Shown: positions 22,830 through 35,165 of the stretch, in pieces
How the letters are laid out: each line of letters starts with the position of its first letter
How positions within the stretch are numbered: position 1 is the stretch's first letter
Assembly: GCA_021292165.1 (NCBI GenBank)
Contig: CM037877.1
Location: forward strand, 113,731,289-113,795,288
DNA from: Shinisaurus crocodilurus
Taxonomy: Eukaryota; Chordata; Lepidosauria; Squamata; Shinisauridae
Length of the DNA stretch: 64,000 bases
Direction of reading: 5' to 3'
Position numbers and translations under genes: made by a program
The notes under the pieces: model-generated
What the model saw: the letters and a program-made list of their open reading frames with translations, nothing else
Told to the model about the DNA's origin: nothing
Databases searched by the model: none

Positions 22830-23036
22830 AGTGCTGGATGGGCTCAAGTTACAGGAACCCAGATTCCACCTAAACATCAGGAAAAATGTCCTGACTGTTA
22901 GAGCAATAAGACAATGGAACCAACTATCTAGGGAGGTGGTGGGCTCTCCCACTCTGGAGGCATTCAAGGTGTCATTCTGTCTGACTCGATGGCCTTATAG
23001 GGCCCCTTCCAACTCTACTTTTCTATAATTCTATGA
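22830..23036 (+). mobile_element. CR1 LINE, end of ORF2 and 3' UTR
   Basis: Translation reads IRKNVLTVRAIRQWNQLSRE then VVGSPTLEAFK, the C-terminal end of CR1 ORF2. It is followed by the usual terminus with CTATAATTCTATGA. A second copy is at 31690. Confidence 0.85.
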
Positions 23037-23099
23037 TCTAACCCAGAGCATCTTTCCAGAAAAAGGGGCCATCCTACAGTCCCCTTGAATTAAATCCTT

Positions 23100-23945
23100 A
23101 GAACTGGATTTGTCGTGTCTCTCTCTCTCACGCTCCTACTCCCCTCTCTCCAGCCAGAACGTCAGGCACAGGTCATGGGTTTCTTTGTAAAGCTTTATTA
23201 AGCAAAAGCAGGGCACTGAGAGCCAGTGTGGCATAGTGGTGAGAGTGTTGGACTGGGACTCGGGAGATCCGGGTTCTAGTCCCCACTCAGCCATGAAACT
23301 CACTGGGTGACTTTGGGCCAGTCACTGACTCTCAGCCTAACCTACCTCACAGGGTTGTTGTGAGGATAAAACAGAGGAGGAGGAGGAGAATCATGTAAGC
23401 CACCGTGGGTTCCTTTCAGGAAAAAAGGCGGGGTATAAATATAATAAATAAATAAATAAATAAATAGACAAACAAACTCAGGTGGTTTCAGAACAGTGTT
23501 GCACAAAAGTGAAGAAAGTAATTCAAGACCCTATATCCGCCAATGGGAGGTCAGGAATGACCAACAGTTGATTCCGCACGGAGGCATTTCGCGCATTCCC
23601 ACCCTCAAACCAGAGAATCCACTCCACCCCTAGGGCGGGTCAAAAGTCTTGTTAGCCAACCAAGCAGAGCAGTGAAGAAATGTCAGTTACTCCTGGCTTC
23701 CCCCCTCCCCTCAGGAGCTCTTTCTCCCCTCCCCCCCAGTACTTTCCCCAGAGATTCTTCCCCCACTCCCCCCCCCCGCCTCTTGCTGCAACCTTGATGG
23801 CACAGCTGGGTCGTTACTTCCTACCTCCTCTTCTCCCTCCCCCCCTTCTGTTTCAGAATCCATTCCTACGGAATCTGACCAGTGCTGCTTTGGATTTAGG
23901 GAGTCGGAACTTGAGGGGCTAGGAGAGCTAGCCCCAGCATGACTT
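23100..23945 (-). mobile_element. Probable LTR, minus strand, split by a SINE
   Basis: A minus-strand AATAAA near 23200 lies close to a left end reading TGTCGTGTC. The right end carries CAGCATGAC, whose complement (GTCATGCTG) resembles the start of the LTR at 58014. The C/T-rich U3-like tract at 23695-23850 is unusual. I could not find a matching target duplication, so the borders are uncertain. Confidence 0.45.
23218..23466 (+). mobile_element. Sauria-type SINE, full length
   Basis: The best-preserved copy: GAGAGCCAGTGTGGCATAGT head (box A), GGTTCTAGTCCCC (box B), the conserved middle, GGCGGGGTATAAATATAAT and an (AAAT)n tail. It lies inside the LTR-like block. Confidence 0.92.
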
Positions 23946-24550
23946 ATTTCTTATTTAAAACACAGATGTGCATATTTAAAACACCCAGGGTGTCCCTTGT
24001 TTTTAGAGTGAATATACATGTATAACTAAATGTATGACAGGGACTGGAGGTAGCTGACTCTAGACACTGCCAATGTTTTTAAATCCTTATCCTTTAAACT
24101 AACATTTTAACAGCAAACTCCCATGATTTTGGGTGTTTATTGTTTTATTGCTTTAAAGCTGCCTGGACAATGGAGACCCAAGAGAGTGAGAGGTTGCTGT
24201 TTGTCTTAAGCATTTTTAAAGTATTTTAAACATGTTTGAACATTTTATTTGTTTTAAGTTGAGCTTGTCTCGATATTTTAATAACTACCGGTATTTATGT
24301 AACCAATTCAATTTGATCTTGAACACTGTCGAAGGATACAAGCAGCTGTAGGTTTTTGAACTTGAGCTCAGTTTTGTCTGGGAGACTGTTTTGGTGTTTG
24401 TTTGTTTTTACTTTCTCTGAGTTCATTGTTTACCTACCTGCTCATTTTATTGCATTCTCATTTGCTCATTTGTTACTCCCTTGGGCTTTTATTTTTATTC
24501 TTATTTTTACTATTTAATGAGCAGTACTTGCATTACCAATACTGCAAAGA

Positions 24551-25464
24551 AATGGTGCTCACCAGAAAAACATGCAGAGCCCTGGGAGTCCCACTCATTT
24601 TTGAGAGTATCCCTTTAATGGGTCGGAGAGAACAGACAAAGATTCAGGACCGGTGCAGGGCAGTTTGGCGCCCTAGGCTAAATTATATTTAGCGCCCCCC
24701 CTCGTGCCGTGGGGGGGGCTCCGGAAAGCAGCCCTGCTCTGCAACCTCCCGCCGCCACCGGACACCCCCCCGCACGCTGCCGCTGCTGCCGCCGCCGCCG
24801 CCCCCCACCTACCTTCCCACGCCTCCTCCGAAAAGGGACCCCCGCGCTCTGTTTTTGGCCGGGGAAAACCAGAGCAACAGGGCTGTTCCGGGGCTCCGGA
24901 AACAGCGCGGAGAAGGTAGGTGTCGCGGGGGAGGCGGCGCGGAGGCGAGGCGAGGTGGGGGGAGGCGGCGGGGGGGAGGCGGCGCAGAGGCGAGGCAAGG
25001 GGGGGAGGCGGTGCGGAGGCGAGGCAAGGTGGGGGGGAGGCGCCCAGGCTCGGCCCCACCACTACTCTGGGCGCAATCCCCTGCACTGACCTGGCTTTCT
25101 CAGTGAGGCGGGCGGGCGGGCAGGGCAGGAGCGCGCCGGCAGCGAAGAGGAGCGCAGCGTTTCTGCGCCCTCTTCCGCTACACACCCTAGGCAACAGCCT
25201 AGTTGGCCTAGCAGTAGCGCCGGCCCTGCAAAGATTACAGAATTTTTTACACCCTTTGTTAAAGAGAAAACAGTGGAGGAGGAGCACTCTCCTACAATGA
25301 ATTCTAACCTAGATTGGTCACTGGATTTTAAAGGTAAAGTCCAAGAAAATCTGGAAGAGGATTCTCCCTCTTTAAACCTGGCAATTGAGCTGGCGAGTAA
25401 AGATCATTGTCAGCCATCTGAAAAAGATAAACAATTGAATGGGCGTGGACCAGGAAGGTGCTAG
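24551..25464 (+). pseudogene. LINE ORF1-like protein split by a hAT, with PIP-box-like motif
   Basis: The frame opens with an ATG at 24551. If the hAT (24645-25228) and one copy of its 8-bp duplication are disregarded, the frame continues without shift to a stop at 25462. The N-terminal region holds QTKITEFF at residues 28-35, which matches the PCNA-interacting consensus Q-x-x-h-x-x-a-a. The hAT entered directly after the Ile codon of that motif. After it comes an acidic, Ser/Glu-rich stretch. That it is ORF1 is inferred from its position 5' of the endonuclease; I see no zinc knuckle. Confidence 0.55.
24645..25228. mobile_element. GC-rich non-autonomous hAT foldback, copy 2
   Basis: Same ends as the element at 9035 (CAGGACCGGTGC / GCGCCGGCCCTG), with a perfect 8-bp duplication CAAAGATT (24637-24644, 25229-25236). 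Overlapping long frames on both strands in this interval are artefacts of extreme GC content. Confidence 0.92.
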
Positions 25465-26021
25465 TGCAGAGAAGGAACCCAATAATTTTAATCTAAAATG
25501 AAACAAGCTAAACAAGCCAATTGATAAGAATGTAAGGCTCCAAAGAGAGTTGTTAGCAATGCAAATAATCAAAAGAAGAAGAGTAAAAATGTCAAAAAGG
25601 CAAAACACACACACTATAATAAAATGGATTTTAAGAAACTCTTTGATCTATTAGATAAAGATTTGAACTTAGATGCTGACCTGAAGCCCAAAAAGAATAT
25701 TAGGGAAAACAACAAGAATGGTGCTGTTACTGAGCCAAAAAATAGAGAGAGCTGTATCCTGCCAATTACCATCTTTTGCTGGCCAGGTGCAGGATCATCT
25801 TAGGCAGGACCCCTGGTCTCCGGGACCAGCTGATAGAACATCCTCACAGAAGAAGATTGAAAATGGTAACAGCTGGAACCTTGACCTGATTTGTAAAAAG
25901 CTGGTCTTTTCCAACTATCCTAAACCTACTGGATTTTTATCCCAGACTGAGCGCAAACTACATCTTATAAAAATATTGGATCAGGTTTTCCCTAATTACT
26001 TTACCATGGAGGATATAACCC

Positions 26022-26850
26022 ATGTGGAATATGATTACGTTTAAAGATTGGAATGTGGTCACTTCAATACTGGACAGTAAGGATGATTTTATCTATAGTG
26101 GTATAACAGTGTCAAGGTTCTTTGAAAATCAAGTACCTTTGCAGGACCTAAGGGGATATGAGGATTTATTGTTAAATGGTTTTGTCTCATACTCTTTGGA
26201 AGCAACTCCCAGCACTAAAGGTGGGCGGCCCAAAGGAGGTCTGGGGAACTTGGTGGCTACTAATATCATGGTTTCCTTTGACAGCCCCCTGAGTCCCTGA
26301 CCCATTTGGCCACTGCGTTGTTTTTATAGTGTAGGTTGTTTCATTTATTATTAATCAATGTATACATGCCAACCCAAAGGAAAAAGCACCTGGTTAAAGA
26401 TGCCTGGCAAAAGTTGGAAAAATATATTAATAAGATGTTAGATTTGTACCCAGAGGCCTCAGTGATTGTGGCTGGTGACCTTAATGCTCGAATTGGTCAG
26501 AATGATGCTGCTTTGTATGTCCACTTCAAAGAACACCCACCTGTAATAAAGGAAGCCCATTCTCTGCCAGATAGGGATTCTAAGGATAAAGGTTGTAATT
26601 ACACTGGTTTATGCCTTATGAAAATGATAAACAAACTTGACCTAGCAATTTTGAACGGTGGTGTAGAGGGTGAAATAAAGGGGGAATTTACCTTCATGTC
26701 TGGTTTGGGTGCTTCAACAATTGATTACATCATAGTCTCTCATAATTTGTTAAATAAGATGATTGGGTGTAAGGTGGGTAACCGTGTTGAGAGTGACCAT
26801 CTACCCTTAATTCTATCCCTAAATCTGGAAAACCTTACTGTGCACACCGA
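26022..26850 (+). pseudogene. LINE apurinic-type endonuclease remnants
   Basis: GGRPKGGLGNLVATNI (about 26220-26265) is an N-terminal endonuclease motif. After a break, VIVAGDLNARIG (about 26465) and ASTIDYIIVS, then ESDHLPL, are the Asp-Asn and Ser-Asp-His catalytic boxes of APE-type LINE endonucleases. The middle is deleted and the frame changes, so it is inactive. Confidence 0.8.
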
Positions 26851-27772
26851 TTATGACCCTCCATTGAGTGCTGAGGTAGAAATGAGGTCCCCATGCATCA
26901 GGTGGACTGCTAAATTGGATAAAGCAATATCCAAGATATTATACTCAGAATGTAGTCTTCGTCTTCATGATGCCATGTTAAATGCAGTTTCCCCTGAAAT
27001 AGCAATAGCATTATTTCAAGACCTGATCTCCTCCCTCCAGAATTGTTTGATGCATAAAAAGGGTGTAAGACAAAGTCACCCATCTAAAAGATCTAAAGGC
27101 TGGTTTGATCAAGACTGCATTGCCTTGAAGCACTCCTTAGTGGAAAAATACAGGCAGTATAGGGAACTGAATCTCTCTGTTCTCCCTGAGGAGTGCTTTG
27201 AGCTTAAAAGGAGATATAAAGCTCTAATTAAGGAGAAAAAGAAGCAAGCCCAAAGGGAAGCATGGCAATGCTTAATAGAGGCATTGAGGGCAGGTGACTT
27301 GGGTACCTTTTGGAAAGTTGTCTTGAGGGGTTGGCAAAATTCAACAGCTAGTTGGGAGTATCTTATTCCCGTTAAAGTTTGCGAATCTCATTTCTGCACC
27401 ATGTATGCGAGTGGCCAACCCTCTCAACAGTTTTCAACATCTATTATCAATAGTGTTCCCAAGTGGCCTCCTGTATCTATCTATGAAATTAATAACCTTA
27501 TCCGGAATCTTAAACAGGGTATAGCTCCAGGCGGAGATAACATCCTACCAGAACGGCTTAAAGCCAATATAGAGTAGTGGGCGCGAGTTTTGGCAGCCCT
27601 GTTTACCTGTATTGACCGCTCAGCATATATTCCAGATGATTGGGGGCGTGCGATTATTATCCCAATATATAAAAAGGGGAAAAGATCAGACCCCTCAAAT
27701 TACAGACCTATCCACCTCTTAAGCATCATTAGCAAATTGTATGCTAGCCATCTTTACAAAAAAACTAGTTGA
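26336..27772 (+). pseudogene. LINE endonuclease C-terminus to RT N-terminus
   Basis: One frame with a single in-frame TAG at 27575-27577; copy A has a Trp codon at the same place (VEWWAPV). It contains the KEKKKQAQREAW basic linker, PGGDNILPE and SNYRPIHLLSIISK. It is a direct paralogue of 5263-4115 (minus). Confidence 0.8.
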
Positions 27773-29352
27773 GTGGCTGGACAAAGAAAATATTTTAGAA
27801 GACGAACAGGCAGGATTCAGGTCTGGCCGATCCACTGCTGATCAGGGTCTGGTCCTCCAACATCTGGTTGAAAAATAAGCAGTAACTGCTGGAAGAGCTC
27901 TCTATGCAGCTTTCATCGATTTTAAATCGGCCTTTGACCTAATTTCGAGAGATAGATTATGGAAATAGCTCGAGGATACGAACATTGTTAGACGCCTCTT
28001 AATTCTCATACGTAGTTTATATGAGAATACTTGTCTTCGGATAAATTGGGCAGGACATTTAACTAGACAAATTTCAACTGCGAATGGGGTAAAACAAGGT
28101 TGTATACTTGCTCCAACCTTATTTAATTTTTACATCAACTCATTAGTTAAAAGCTTGGCGGAAGTATGTTCCCACGCACCCCAATTCTGGCAAATAAGTC
28201 CTTGTCAGTACTCTTGTATGCCGATGATGCAGTGTTGCTTTCCTCGACAAGCATAGGCCTAAGATGTCTCTTAAGGAGCTCTAGATCTCTACTGCAAAAA
28301 CAAACTACTGCTGATCAACCACGCAAAGTCTAAGGTTATGGTTTTCTCTAGAAGAAGATTAAAACATAAATGGCAGATTAACAACTACCCTATAGAACAA
28401 GTTGCTTCATTCAGATATTTGGGCATAACCTTTCACTCTTCTGGTTTATGGAGCTTGCAAACTAAAAATGCCATTGAGAATGCCCAGAGAAGTGTTAAGG
28501 CTCTTCTCCGCTTCTTTTATACGACAGGAGGCCAACATATCCCTTCAGCCATCCAGGTATTCAATGCGAAGGTCATCTCCCAGATGTTATATGGTTCTCA
28601 GTTGTGCGCATATAAAAGCTTTGCCCCCTTTGAGGTCACTCAGACGAAGTTTTTGCGGGCAGTGTTGGGAGTTCCAAGTTGTGTTCCCAATGCAATTGTT
28701 CGTTTAGAAGCAGGGCAAATTTCAGTGGAGGCCCGTGCATGGATTCTTAGGATTCATTACTGGCTGAAGTTGATTTTCTCCCCTGTAGGTTTAGCCCCAT
28801 TGACTCCAACTGATAATTGCGAGACAAGATGGAAATCCACTCTGAATGAAAAATTGCAAAATCTGGGCTTTTCACCAAATGCCCTAGTTACTCTGGGCTA
28901 TGAAAAAGCTAAAACATTAATCCAGCAGCGTGACGGGTGTGGAATTACAATATCACTTTAGTCTGGCTTTAACTTATCCTGACTTTAGAGACACTGGGTG
29001 GACATTTGTGCACACAAATTATCTGGCAGATCTGAATATTCCCAAATTTAGAAAAGCTTTCACCCTGGCCAGGTTTAATGTCCTGGCTTCAGCCCTATTA
29101 GATGGAAGGTTTGGAAGTATTCCTTACCAAGAACGTGTATGCCCCTGTGGGATGAGAGCAGTGGAAACTGTATGCCATGTTCTGCTGTACTGCTCTTTCT
29201 ATCAGGATTTGTGCCAAACATTTATTACCCCTATTATACAACAAATCCCCGGTAGATCCAATGAATATTATTTAAAGTATCTTCTGTCGGATCAGGATCC
29301 TCCAGTTACTCTAAAAGTGGCCAGCTTTTGTGCGGCTGTCATTAGCCAATGA
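27773..29352 (+). pseudogene. LINE RT palm and Cys-rich C-terminus, frameshifted
   Basis: Shows AGFRSGRSTADQG (27810), VKQGCILAPTLFNFYINSLV (28090), LLYADDAVLLS (28210), then a long open frame 28338-28961 and a further one to 29352 with CPCGMRAVETVCHVLLYC. Several shifts separate the pieces. Confidence 0.8.
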
Positions 29353-29829
29353 AAATTGATGTTGAATGGTTTTATTGAATAATATTTTAGACATAGTTTG
29401 GGACTGTTGTGTTCAACACAATGATCATGTATTTTACCGATACTTTTATTGTTGTTTTTATGTTCTACTGGTCTGTGACCGAAATAAACTTCATTCATTC
29501 AATGTATGACTGTTTTATTACCATTTTTAGAAATCACAATCAGGAATGTGTGCAGACTGTGCATATACTTTTCCTTTTCTTTATCTCAGTAATGATTACA
29601 ACAACCCTAGAAGGTAGGCCACTATTACTAGCCTCATATTACAAGTCACTATTATACTCTTTTTAACTTCAGGTGGTCTAGTTTTATTCATCTGTGTACT
29701 GGGGAATAAGTTTCTTACTTCCTTAGTAGGAAAGAGATAACCTCTCTGGTATGAAAAGTTCATCTTATTCCACAAAATAAACCCATCCTTTGAATCATGT
29801 TGGCAGCATGTAGAACTCCATAATGGAAT

Positions 29830-30112
29830 GTTGTGTGAATCTTTATCTAACAGTGACCAATATCTAAAGAAAGACCAATATCTGGAGCAGATTATAAAGC
29901 AGTCAGTCTGCAAGCACCTTGAAAACAATGCAGTGATTACTAGAAGCCAACATGGATTTGTCAAGAACAAATCCTGCCAGACCAATCTGATCTCATTTTT
30001 TGGTCGGGTAACCTCCCTTGTGGATTGTGGGAATGCTGTGGACATAATATATCTGGACTTCAGCAAAGCTTTTGACAAAGTGCCTCATGATATCCTTCAT
30101 ATGCTGGCGGCA
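29830..30112 (+). pseudogene. CR1 reverse transcriptase fragment
   Basis: The frame reads SQHGFVKNKSCQTNLISFF then VDIIYLDFSKAFDKVPHDIL, the RT fingers and palm motif A (DFSKAFD) of CR1 LINEs. It stops abruptly at about 30112, where unrelated GC-rich sequence begins. Confidence 0.85.
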
Positions 30113-30279
30113 CCTATCTCCTCCCCTCTCCACCCCCAAAATCCACCTCCGAGGTCACTCTTGTCGCAGCTGGCTCGGCTCTTTCCACACTGACTGTGAG
30201 GGCGGGGAAAGGGTGCTCCAAGTTCAGAGTCCCAGTTCCAACCTCGGAGCAAGTTTCTAGCAGCCATAGGATTGCTCTG

Positions 30280-30616
<337 letters not shown>

Positions 30617-31133
30617 TAAGATGTATAATTGAGTTTCTTCTGCCATACTTTACTGGAAGAAGTGGGGCATTCTCAAGATCATTCTCTTTATTCCAGATTG
30701 ATGCAGAATAAATACCGATCCTTGGAGCTGTTTATACAATTGCTAGTGCAGATCAGAATTAATGGGTGCAGTCCAGAAAAGGTTAATTCCCATCAATTTA
30801 AATGTGATGTAAGGGTGCAGTTTTATTTCTTTATATAGTATTTTATTCGTTCTTAATGTGGTGAGGGTGGCTTACATAGGGCTCTCAGTGGCATCCCATT
30901 CATATATCAAGACCGCATGGTCAGTTCTACATCTATTTAGCTTCAAGAACAACATAGTATCAGATCTTCGCAGACCACACTGAATCATTGTTCACTATTC
31001 ACCTAATCACAGGTGTTCAAGGGCTGAATAATTTCCCCCACTACTTCAGGGATGTATGTTTTAGGGAATATCTTTAAAACTATGTTATAACTTTGAATGG
31101 TTAAAAATAACCCTTTGATTAGTTACTATAGTG

Positions 31134-31270
31134 CAGCCTTCCCCAACCTGGTGCCTTCCAGATGTTTTGAACTGCAGCTCCCAGCATTTCTTACCATTGG
31201 CTATGCTAGGTGGGGGCTGATGGGAGTTAAAGTTCAGGGTATCTGGAGGACACCAGGTTGCAGAAGATTG
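31134..31270. mobile_element. Palindromic hAT-like MITE
   Basis: Starts CAGCCTTCCCCAACCTGG and returns through a mirrored copy to a decayed GGTTGCAGAAGATTG. The flanks CTATAGTG (31126-31133) and CTATAGTA (31271-31278) match at 7 of 8 positions. Related copies are at 53955-54098 and, truncated, at 42475-42598. Confidence 0.75.
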
Positions 31271-31278
31271 CTATAGTA

Positions 31279-31689
31279 TTTATATCTGTTTCCACTCTTC
31301 CTGTTCCTAGACCATTCCTAGATTGCAGTTCCATTTTCTTGTCTAATTACCCCATGGGTTCATCTGGATGAAAAACAACTACCACCGAACCCCAAAATGA
31401 CACTTTGGGGTCAGTTTGTGTCATCTTTGTAAAGTACTTTGGATGCTCAAAAGCTTAATATCAGTGCCAAGTCAAACAACAACAACAAAACATTCGTTGG
31501 GAGTAGCAAAGAGATGCATTGCTTCAAACTGGGTTGGTTGGGGGAAACCATCATTCTACACATTTCTGAGCAGTTCAGAAGAATTTGGTCAGTCTCTTTG
31601 ATGACAAAACTAATACACAGTAAGACTGTATTGAAAAGATGGATCTTTTTTGATGCATATGGGAATCATAACATTTAACACAATGCACA
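31279..31689. other. Intron sequence, nothing recognised
   Basis: No splice-bounded frame or repeat signature apparent. Confidence 0.4.
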
Positions 31690-31905
31690 ACCTCATCAGG
31701 AAAAACTTCCTGACTATTAGAGCAATACGACAATGGAACCAATGACCTAGGGAGGTCGTGGGCTCTCCCACACTGGAGGCAGTCAAGATGCGGCTGGACA
31801 GCCATCTGTCGGGGATGCTTTAACTTGGATTCCTGCATTAAGCAGGGAGTCGGACTCAATGGCCTTATAGGCCCCGTCCAACTCTACTATTCTGTGATTC
31901 TATGT
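31690..31905 (+). mobile_element. CR1 LINE, end of ORF2 and 3' UTR
   Basis: LRKNFLTIRAIRQWNQ-like translation, CACACTGGAGGCAGTCAAGA, then GGCCTTATAGGCCCCGTCC and CTGTGATTCTATG. Confidence 0.8.
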
Positions 31906-32046
31906 TCTGATAGTCACTAACATAGATAAGTGAGCACACTTCTATTAAAATAGAACATATCTGTGATGGTAATAATACCAACACTGCCTTAGGCCACATT
32001 ATAAAGGCTTTTAAATTATACAGGTGTTACATCAGTAATTAACTAA

Positions 32047-32495
32047 GGACGCAATCCTATCAATTGCGCCCGCAATGCTCATAAGTCCCCAAACTCGGAA
32101 GTTTATGAGCATCCAGTGTAGAGCAGGAGGAGCAGCAGAGGGAATCTCTGCCTCCCCGGACCTCCCACTCTGCATTTTAGCTAGACATCCATTTTTGGCC
32201 ATCTAGCTGCGGCACTTTGGAGGGGGAGGGAAGGAGGCTGGAGCTCCATCAAGATACATTGTATCCTGGTGGCCCCAGTCTCCTCCCACCCCCTGCAACA
32301 CCCCCTTTACCTCTTCTCCAAGGTCAATTTCCCAACCTTTCCCATTCTTTCCGTGCCAATTGCGATGCAGGGGAGGAGATCGGAGCACAGATTCCCAGCT
32401 ATGAGGTCAGAGCTCTGTCTCTGACCTCAGATCTGAGAATCTGAATTATCTTATGGCCCCCCAGACTACATCTAGGGGTAATAGGATTGCTCTCT
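32047..32495. mobile_element. MITE-like element, CAATCCTAT ends
   Basis: GACGCAATCCTATCA at the left and GTAATAGGATTGCTCTC at the right are imperfect inverted ends. The interior is unrelated to any protein. Probably the same broad family as 15685-16060. Confidence 0.45.
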
Positions 32496-33249
32496 AATTC
32501 AGTTTATGGGGCTACATCCAATGTTATGCAAGTAGTCATCTGCTTGTGCACTTCCCCTTCCTTTCCTCCTTCCTCTCCTCCTCAGCCCTCTGCACATACC
32601 CCAGATTTGCTCCAGAGGGTTCCCCACGCATGCAGAGTGCTGCAGGACGAGGGCAGGGGCATTCTGATCTATCAGTGGTGTATGTTCTGCTGGTGGACAA
32701 ATACCATTGGATACCACTCACAGTTTTTAGAAGTAGATACACATACTCTATTGCAGACAGTGCTGGTATATACCTTGAATCAGTAAGTCTGTATGAACTG
32801 TATGTGTACCTATTTGATGCTATTTTTGCAGTGTCAGACATGTAATAGCAAAGTGCTGTTTTTTTTAAGTGAGGAAAATAATCTTAAGTTTCTTCTTTGT
32901 CAGCTATAACTGCAGTGCCTTTGTTTTATAAGTGGATATTAATGTGGCAACCAATTATTTAAACAAATTTATTAAGAATCATAGGATAAATCTTGTGTTG
33001 ACTATGCATAGAATGGCCTTGTATGTGTGGTTTTTCTCCTATTTCCCACAAAAAATGTCTCCCAATTATCTTTCCCCAAAATTGAAAGCACAATGCTGCT
33101 GGTCAGTGCTGTACATTAATGAAAATAAAACAGAAACCAGACTTACAAACCCAAGGGCAAGAGTCTTAAGGGAAGACAAATGGAGGGAAGAGGTAGAGGA
33201 AGGAAATCATTTTACCTGTGTTGGGACAAAGAGGTGAACTATGACTAGG

Positions 33250-33800
33250 TCTTCATTTATTTTATTTATTTATTTTAAAACGTTTGTATGCTCCCAGAGC
33301 ACTCACACAAATAACACAGTGGAACATTACAAATAATAAAACCAGAGAAACAGTAAAAGGTCAGCAGATGATAACCAGCTGACATTTTGGAATGCTGAGT
33401 GAACATAAAGTCACCACTTGGTACTGGAAAGACATCAGATTTGGCACCAGGCAAGCCACCGTGAAAAGCAGGCGAGGGAGACTGAAAAGGCTTCTTCTCT
33501 GATCATTGCTTGCCTGACTTCAGAAGGCACAGGAGGGCGGCTTCAGATGATGAATGTAGCATTCAGGTAGGCACGTGAGAAAAGGCCATCCTTCAGCTAC
33601 CCGCATCCTGAGCAGTTTAGTATGCACCAGCATTTTGAATTGTGCCTTGAGTGGACTAACAACCAGTGCAGTGGTTTGTATCCAGTTGGTACTAGGCCAG
33701 GCTGATCTTCCCTTGCTGATATTTTTGCTGGGATGGAGGTGGTACAACTACCCAGCGGCCCTTGGGTGCTTACTGGTGATGGGTCAGAGTGCCCTTCTTC
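33250..33800 (-). mobile_element. Old L2-like LINE remnant, minus strand
   Basis: (TTTA)n tail, then GTTTGTATGCTCCCAGAGCA and a long decayed segment with short minus-strand frames. No confident protein motif. Confidence 0.35.
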
Positions 33801-34721
33801 TCACCTCTGTAATCTCAGAGGAGCTGTATGCCCTGGAACTAGTTTTGCTGAAATCAGTGGATTATTTTAAAATACCCATTGTTGTTCCGGATGATAAATC
33901 TTCAAAAGATAAAGGCCTAATGTTCATGTAACAATATCCTATATCAGCGTGTATGATTTTAGTATCTTTGAAATCATTACATGGGAAACTTTTCCCACTG
34001 AAGGGAGGTTTGCAAATTATACAGACTTATCTTGTGACCAGACCAGGTTTGCAAAATTTGCAAAAGCTTACCCTGATGATTGTAGTATTGAGGATGGTAG
34101 CACAAGTCCCTGCCACAGCAGCATGGACCAGTAGTAAATAACGGACTACACAGCTGGTTTCCCATCTTCACAATAGGGGACATCCCTGGGAAGACATTCC
34201 TGCCTTTTCCTGTGGCACTTTTTGGGGATCTGGAAATTCTCAGAAATAAACATTTCTTATAGGTTTTAGCGCAAGGATGGGCAGCTTGTGACCCTCTAGA
34301 TGTTTTGGCCTATGCGGAGAACCTCTCTTTAGAGTGGGGGCCTCTACACTTGCAATCCCACCCCATCCCCAAATGTGGAGAACCACCCCTCAGCACTGGG
34401 CAGTCCCTCTCTTCATTCTGCTACCACTATTAAACTACACCTCTTTATTTAAAATATGCCTTTTCCCCTAAGGTCATTAGGTGTGAGACAAAACAGATCA
34501 GAGGTGCCAGGAAAGTAAACAAAGATATACAGTATAGTATTTTCTTAAAAAGAAAACAAGAAAGCTTATTATTTAAGAATGTTTTTACTACTTTTAAACA
34601 GCGTTTGTGTACAGTTACTTTTAACACCAATCGTGTGTTAGAAGCCCCAGTTCCTAGCCCTAACCAACCTTAAGCTATTTCACCTATCAAACTCCACCCC
34701 AGTTAACTCAGAGGCCTAACA

Positions 34722-35165
34722 ATTTTTATTTATTTATTTATTTATTTAATACATTTTTATACCGCCCAATAGCCGAAGCTCTCTGGGCGGTTTACAACAG
34801 TTAAAATCATAAAATACAATATAAAATTTAAAACCACAGATTAAAAACAAACAGCAGCAGCAGTTACAATAATGGAATGAAAAACAATTACAAGATTAAA
34901 ATGATTAAGATGATTAAAATGCCTGGGAGAACAGAAAGGTCTTCACCTGGCGCTGGAAAGAATACAAAGTAGGCGCCAGGCGAACCTCTGGGGAGCTCAT
35001 TCCAAAATCGGGGTGCCACAGCAGAAAAGGCCCTCTGAGGGCTTGAAAGGCAATCTTCTTTCTGGTCAGGTTTGACTTCCACCTGGAATCTTCAAGGCTG
35101 TTCAGTAGGTTTCTCCTGAAGTCCTCAGTTTGGTCCAGCAGCTGCTCAGTCTTCAGACCACCACC
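34722..35165 (-). mobile_element. L2-like LINE, ORF end and 3' UTR
   Basis: Plus strand starts with (ATTT)n then ACCGCCCAATAGCCGAAGCT. The minus translation shows AFSAVAPRFWNELPRG, the C-terminal motif of L2-type ORF2. Downstream 35166-35500 is C/T-rich with CCAATCAG and TATTTAAAC but has no identifiable ends. Confidence 0.7.

Larger units (their letters stand above)
24551..29480 (+). mobile_element. Ingi/Vingi-like LINE, copy B (5' ORF to 3' end)
   Basis: Same family as the element at 2501-5510, plus strand. Order: ORF1-like (24551-25464, split by a hAT), degraded ORF1 remainder (25465-26040), endonuclease pieces (26022-26300, 26336-26850), reverse transcriptase (27100-28960) and a Cys-rich C-terminus (to 29352). 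The 3' end is GGTCTGTGACCGAAATAAA. Several nonsense and frameshift changes make it older than copy A. I could not fix the 5' border or a target duplication. Confidence 0.8.

Noticed and set aside
22329..23028. 212-codon minus frame and 160-codon plus frame
   Set aside because: The plus frame's only meaningful part is the CR1 ORF2 tail (RKNVLTVRAIRQWNQ). The minus frame is its shadow plus MITE sequence.
24673..25287. 204-codon minus-strand frame and companions
   Set aside because: Composition artefact of the second GC-rich hAT copy.
33575..33931. 118-codon frame between repeats
   Set aside because: No recognisable domain or splice context, and it overlaps an old LINE-like remnant.
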